5,983 nucleotides of DNA, taken from assembly GCA_030123645.1 (NCBI GenBank), contig JASJYE010000167.1, positions 1 through 5,983 of the forward strand, read 5' to 3'. Made by a program: the position numbers and the translations under genes. The notes under the pieces were generated by a model that did not search any database, was not told where the DNA came from, and saw nothing but the letters and a program-made list of their open reading frames with translations. The DNA comes from Candidatus Hydrogenedentota bacterium (GTDB taxonomy: Bacteria > Hydrogenedentota > Hydrogenedentia > Hydrogenedentales > GCA-2746185). Shown here piece by piece: positions 4,738-5,983 of this stretch. Positions within the stretch are counted from its first letter, which is position 1. Every line of letters begins with the position of its first letter.

Positions 4738-5983
4738 TTGACGCCGGTCGAATACCTTTATAGCCTCGAACTCCACGGCATCAAGCTGGGCCTCGACAAC
4801 ATCGGCTACCTGCTGTCCGAGGCCGGCGGCCCCCAGCGCGCATACCCCACCGTCCACGTCGGCGGGACGAACGGCAAAGGCAGCGTTGTGGCGATGCTCG
4901 ACGCGATGCTCCGTGCCGCGGGCTACCACACCGGACGCTTTACGAGCCCGCATCTATGCAGCGTCACAGAGCGCTTTCTGATCGACGGCGAAGCCATCGG
5001 CGCCGAGGCCTTGGATGGCCATATCGAGTTCTTCCGCTCAATCGCCGAAGGGATGGAGCAATGCCCGACCTTCTTTGAATTGAACACCGCGATCGCCTTC
5101 CGTCAATTTGCGGAAAGGAACGTTGATATTGCCTTGATCGAGGTCGGGATGGGTGGCCGTTTCGACTCGACGAATGTAATTGTCCCAGAAGTGACCGGCA
5201 TCACGAATATCGCGCTCGAACACACGAAATATCTGGGGGACACGCTCGAGGCCATCGCATTTGAGAAAGCGGGGATTCTAAAGCCGGGGGTGCCGGCCGG
5301 GGTAGGGGAAACCGCGCCGGGCCCGCTGGGCGTCATCGTCGCGCGCGCGCAAGAGGTGGGCAGCCCCCTATCCTTGCTCGGACGGGACTTTCGCTACTGC
5401 GTTAAAGGGAGGGCCTTCTCGCAAACCTTCGACTACACGAGCGGGAACATGCGCATCGAGGGCTGTCCGCTGGCCCTGCCCGGCCGCTACCAAGGGATGA
5501 ATGCCGCAGTGGCCGTTAGGCTCGCAGAGCAGTTGCAGCGGCGCTTTTCCGCCTTGACGGATGAGGCCATCTTGAAGGGACTGAAGACAGCGCGTTGGCC
5601 CTGCCGGCTGGAAACGGTGCTCGAATCGCCCAGAGTTATCCTCGACGTGGCCCACAACGCCGCCGGGGCCGAAGAGCTGGCGCGCGCGCTCGATACACCT
5701 TGCGTACTCGTACTCGCCATTGCAAATGACAAAGACGCGGGCCGGATCATTGAAATTCTCTCGGCGAAGGCATCGACCCTCATCCTCACGGCCTTCACCG
5801 GCACGCGCGCCTTAAGTGTCGATGACCTTTGCGCAAGGGCGGGTTCGTTGCCCTATGAGCGGCGCGAGACACCCGCCGAAGCCCTCGAACTCGCCATGCG
5901 CCGCGCAACGGAACAGGGCGTCCCCTTAGTGATCGCCGGGTCAATATTCATGGCAGGCGAGGCGCGCACAATTCTCATCGAGC
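4738..5983 (+). CDS. folC: Folylpolyglutamate synthase / dihydrofolate synthase (3' end cut)
   Basis: The frame opens after TAA 4729-4731 and runs to the window edge, giving about 415 residues. The usual length is 420-440, so only the last few residues are missing. FolC is a Mur-ligase-type enzyme that adds glutamate to dihydropteroate and/or to folates using ATP. The N-terminal segment Y-L-Y-S-L-E-L-H-G-I-K-L-G-L-D-N is typical. The P-loop G-T-N-G-K-G-S is at 43-49, T-S-P-H-L at 69-73, E-V-G-M-G-G-R-F-D-S-T-N-V at 135-147 and E-H-T-K-Y-L-G at 161-167, with Lys177 as the probable carbamylated lysine. L-P-G-R-Y-Q lies at 247-252, W-P-C-R-L-E at 287-292, D-V-A-H-N at 303-307 and N-D-K-D near 330. 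TTG 4738 is the only ATG/GTG/TTG start in frame between the stop and the P-loop. Its SD is weak, so coupling to accD is possible. Several motif residues differ from consensus (D-V-A-H-N-A-A for D-G-A-H-N-P, Glu161 for Asp, Cys289 for Gly). Whether one or both activities are present cannot be told. Confidence 0.93.
   Translation, partial: MTPVEYLYSLELHGIKLGLDNIGYLLSEAGGPQRAYPTVHVGGTNGKGSVVAMLDAMLRAAGYHTGRFTSPHLCSVTERFLIDGEAIGAEALDGHIEFFRSIAEGMEQCPTFFELNTAIAFRQFAERNVDIALIEVGMGGRFDSTNVIVPEVTGITNIALEHTKYLGDTLEAIAFEKAGILKPGVPAGVGETAPGPLGVIVARAQEVGSPLSLLGRDFRYCVKGRAFSQTFDYTSGNMRIEGCPLALPGRYQGMNAAVAVRLAEQLQRRFSALTDEAILKGLKTARWPCRLETVLESPRVILDVAHNAAGAEELARALDTPCVLVLAIANDKDAGRIIEILSAKASTLILTAFTGTRALSVDDLCARAGSLPYERRETPAEALELAMRRATEQGVPLVIAGSIFMAGEARTILIE

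Noticed and set aside
4334..4741. Alternative + frame (135 codons) inside the 3' half of accD running to the folC start
   Set aside because: It is out of frame with AccD, His/Arg-rich in the way of shifted frames, and has no conserved motif. AccD motifs continue intact in their own frame.
5338..5350. Alternating CG tract as a possible Z-DNA or regulatory element
   Set aside because: It is short, lies inside folC, and is explained by Val-Ala-Arg-Ala codons in a GC-rich gene.
1..5983. Search for a hidden defence, mobile, phage, CRISPR or RNA-based system
   Set aside because: All genes are recognised housekeeping genes. Gaps are 6-79 bp, with no inverted terminal repeats, integrase, transposase, direct-repeat array, tRNA or riboswitch-like leader.

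Overview
The window is a compact stretch of bacterial housekeeping genes, all on the + strand. It holds two gene runs separated by one clear intrinsic terminator. The left run (1-3010) is the 3' end of prs, then rplY/ctc (ribosomal protein L25), pth (peptidyl-tRNA hydrolase), ilvN (acetolactate synthase regulatory subunit) and ilvC (ketol-acid reductoisomerase). The terminator lies at 3016-3042. The right run is a coiled-coil C4 zinc-ribbon protein (3090-3839), accD (acetyl-CoA carboxylase carboxyltransferase beta subunit) and folC (folylpolyglutamate/dihydrofolate synthase), which leaves the window at 5983 only a few residues short of its expected end. Every intergenic gap is under 80 bp, and no stretch over 300 bp lacks a gene.

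Organism: genes are moderately GC-rich, with Shine-Dalgarno (SD) sites upstream of most starts, and GTG and TTG starts are used alongside ATG. The order prs-rplY-pth is widespread in bacteria, and accD-folC is common in proteobacteria and other Gram-negative lineages. The combination with ilvN-ilvC and the zinc-ribbon gene, plus several non-consensus residues in FolC and IlvC, suggests a less-sampled bacterium. I cannot fix a phylum from this sequence.

How the genes work together: prs makes PRPP for nucleotide, His and Trp synthesis. L25 binds 5S rRNA, and Pth recycles peptidyl-tRNAs that drop off ribosomes. IlvN and IlvC belong to the first two steps of valine, isoleucine and leucine synthesis; the catalytic partner IlvB is not beside them. 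AccD contributes to malonyl-CoA formation for fatty acids, and FolC makes and glutamylates folates. The layout therefore joins nucleotide, translation, amino-acid, lipid and cofactor genes, most likely as two transcription units.

I see no mobile element, CRISPR array, tRNA/rRNA gene, phage gene or defence system, and no sign of an undescribed multi-gene system. The observation most worth following is the IlvC cofactor loop. It carries two adjacent aspartates (D47, D48) where NADPH-dependent enzymes usually have a Leu-Arg pair, which raises the possibility of an NADH-preferring enzyme.
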